This document shows positions 6,559-7,954 of a stretch of DNA of 7,954 nt, piece by piece (position 1 is the stretch's first letter; each line of letters begins with the position of its first letter). Both the position numbers and the translations under genes were made by a program. The notes beneath the pieces were generated by a model, which was not told the origin of the DNA, did not search any database, and saw only the letters and a list, made by a program, of their open reading frames with translations. The DNA lies in contig CAAETL010000197.1 of the NCBI GenBank assembly GCA_900758955.1, positions 1 through 7,954 on the forward strand, read 5' to 3'. This DNA comes from an uncultured Oscillospiraceae bacterium (GTDB lineage: Bacteria; Bacillota; Clostridia; Oscillospirales; Oscillospiraceae).

Positions 6559-7758
6559 TCATTCCGCCCGCAGGGCTTCCACCGGCTGGAGGCCGGCTGC
6601 CTTGATGGCGGGATACAGGCCAAAGATGATCCCCAGCCCCACCGAGAAGGCAAACGCCCCCAAGGTAATGGCAGCCGAGGGGAACAAGGTCATTTTCACA
6701 AAGGCCTGCCCGGCGGCGTAGGTGCCCAAAAAGCCCACCGCAATGCCGAAAATGCCGCCAATGCCGCAGAGCATGGCCGCTTCCATCAAAAATTGCACCA
6801 CCACCGACCGCTTGGGGGCGCCGATGGCCCGCCGGATGCCGATCTCCCGGGTCCGCTCGGTCACGGTCACCAGCATGATGTTCATAATGCCGATGCCGCC
6901 CACCAGCAGGGAGATAAAGGCGATGCCGCCCAGCACCAGGCTCATCATGGTGGCAGCCTGGTTTTGCATGTCCTTCCAGGTGTTGTCGCTATGTACGTAA
7001 AAGTCTCCGGCGCCCTCCGCCATGGCCCCGCTCAGGTAACTTTCCAGGCGGGCCTTCACCGTTTCCACAGACTCGGCGTCGGCGCACTTGACCACAAAAT
7101 CACTGATATTCTGCTCCTGGCGCAGGGCGCGGGTGGCGGTATAGGGCAGCAGAATCATGTTGTCCAAGGACCAGCTGGAGTCCGGGTCCTTTTCCGCATA
7201 CACCCCAATCACCTCAAACCGAACGCCCCCCAGGCTGATGCTCTCTCCCACGGGGTTGGCGTAGTCAAAAAACGCCTGGGCCGCCCGGGCCCCCAGCACG
7301 CACACCTGGCTGTATTCTTTGATGTCCAGATAGCTGATATCCCGCCCCTGGGCGATGGCAAAGTTGTTGCACGCGGCATACTGGTCGCTACCCAGATAGA
7401 TCTGGGGCTGATACTCCATGTCCATGGAAGCGGTGGACCGCACCCCCGCTGTGATGTTTTCTACGTTGACATAGGCGTTGGGGGTCACGCCCAGAACCAG
7501 CTTGCCCAAGCTCCGGCAGTAGTCATAAAGTCCGTCAAACACGTCGGCCCCATAATAGCTGTAAGCGGAAACGTTCACCGTGTTGGTGCCCATATTCTCA
7601 TACATCTCCATGCTCTTCTTGTTCAGTCCGCTCACCACCGACACGATAATCATGACCGAGGCAATTCCAATGATAATGCCCAGCATGGTGAGAAAGGAGC
7701 GGCCCTTTTTCCCCAAAATGGACTTAAACGCCATTTTCACGGCCTGGAGTATATTCAC
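6559..7758 (-). CDS. MacB/FtsX-type ABC transporter permease
   Basis: The 399-residue membrane protein has the four-helix layout of the MacB family: TM1 at about 21-43, a large extracytoplasmic domain (about 45-265, MacB periplasmic-core type), and a C-terminal FtsX domain with TMs at about 271-296, 325-349 and 360-384. The signature GGIGIMNIMLVTVTERTREI (287-306) followed by GIRRAIGA, and the end LYPAIKAAGLQPVEALR, are characteristic. These proteins work as dimers with a cytoplasmic ATPase and drive substrate out by mechanotransmission; in Gram-positives they export or resist peptides and antibiotics, among other roles. The start is GTG at 7758, with AGGAGGT (7768-7774 on the complement) 9 bases upstream. 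It overlaps the ATPase stop as GTGA, so translation is probably coupled. The substrate is not predictable from the sequence. Confidence 0.94.
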   Translation of the reverse strand: MNILQAVKMAFKSILGKKGRSFLTMLGIIIGIASVMIIVSVVSGLNKKSMEMYENMGTNTVNVSAYSYYGADVFDGLYDYCRSLGKLVLGVTPNAYVNVENITAGVRSTASMDMEYQPQIYLGSDQYAACNNFAIAQGRDISYLDIKEYSQVCVLGARAAQAFFDYANPVGESISLGGVRFEVIGVYAEKDPDSSWSLDNMILLPYTATRALRQEQNISDFVVKCADAESVETVKARLESYLSGAMAEGAGDFYVHSDNTWKDMQNQAATMMSLVLGGIAFISLLVGGIGIMNIMLVTVTERTREIGIRRAIGAPKRSVVVQFLMEAAMLCGIGGIFGIAVGFLGTYAAGQAFVKMTLFPSAAITLGAFAFSVGLGIIFGLYPAIKAAGLQPVEALRAE

Positions 7759-7954
7759 AGCCAGTCCACCTCCTGCCGCCTGTCCTGTATGATCTTTCCG
7801 TCCGACAGCCGCACCACCCGGGGCGCAATGGCGGCGATGCCGTTGTCATGGGTGATGAGCAATATGGTGCTCCCCTCCCGGTTGAGCTGTTGGAGAAAAC
7901 CCAGCACCTCCTGTCCCGTGCGGGAATCCAAGGCGCCGGTGGGCTCGTCGGCCA
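7755..7954 (-). CDS. MacB/LolD-type ABC transporter ATP-binding protein (N-terminus cut off by window edge)
   Basis: Only the last 65 codons and the stop are visible; the gene enters from the right edge. The visible part begins in the Walker B and D-loop region (ADEPTGALDS), followed by the H-switch (LLITHDN) and a VVRLSDGKI end typical of the MacB/LolD class. It powers the permease encoded directly downstream, whose GTG start overlaps this stop by two bases. The gene end also carries the permease ribosome binding site. An adaptor protein (HlyD/RND type) often sits upstream in such operons but would be outside the window. The family is certain; the substrate is unknown. Confidence 0.93.
   Translation of the reverse strand, partial: ADEPTGALDSRTGQEVLGFLQQLNREGSTILLITHDNGIAAIAPRVVRLSDGKIIQDRRQEVDWL

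Noticed and set aside
1..7954. CRISPR arrays, tRNA or rRNA genes, insertion sequences, phage or attachment sites
   Set aside because: I read for regularly spaced repeats, cloverleaf ends, transposase motifs and terminal inverted repeats and saw none. Almost all of the window is accounted for by tightly packed genes.

Overview
The window looks like a GC-rich anaerobic member of the Clostridia, perhaps Oscillospiraceae-like. This is inferred from four things: an oxygen-sensitive 2-hydroxyacyl-CoA dehydratase/activator system, an S-layer-homology (SLH) protein of Gram-positive type, a PAS plus sigma-54 regulator of the kind common in Clostridia, and strong AGGAGG-type ribosome sites with GTG and TTG starts. 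The taxonomic call is inference only.

Layout. (1) Bases 1-916, minus strand: the N-terminal two thirds of a PAS-AAA+ sigma-54-dependent activator, running off the left edge. (2) Bases 917-1204: a divergent intergenic region with a strong extended -10 sigma-70 promoter (1086-1113) pointing right, a weaker candidate promoter pointing left, and a leader of about 85 nt with two tiny overlapping reading frames. (3) Bases 1205-4146, plus strand: a two-gene operon joined by an ATGA overlap. The first gene encodes a 2-hydroxyacyl-CoA dehydratase D-type iron-sulfur subunit. The second encodes a compact dehydratase-like iron-sulfur domain fused head to tail with the ATP-dependent activator (HgdC/BadF/BcrA type). 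(4) Bases 4146-4188: a 19-bp-stem bidirectional terminator between convergent operons, followed by a GC-rich nested hairpin. (5) Bases 4287-7954, minus strand: a MacB-type ABC exporter operon read right to left, with the ATPase (C-terminal end only), the permease, and a secreted protein with three SLH domains and a beta-rich tail.

How the genes may work together. The two dehydratase genes carry what such a system minimally needs: two iron-sulfur partners plus the ATPase that fires single electrons into them. No CoA-transferase or electron donor lies in the window, so the substrate is unknown. Whether the product is a dehydratase or a double-cubane-cluster (YjiM/DCCP-like) reductase is open. 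The most notable point is the fusion. An ideal internal ribosome site and ATG sit exactly at the domain junction, so the gene could also make a free activator of 266 residues, the normal size for that family. The neighbouring sigma-54 activator is a natural candidate regulator, yet the operon shows a sigma-70 promoter and no visible -24/-12 element. The minus-strand operon looks like an unrelated cell-envelope export module.
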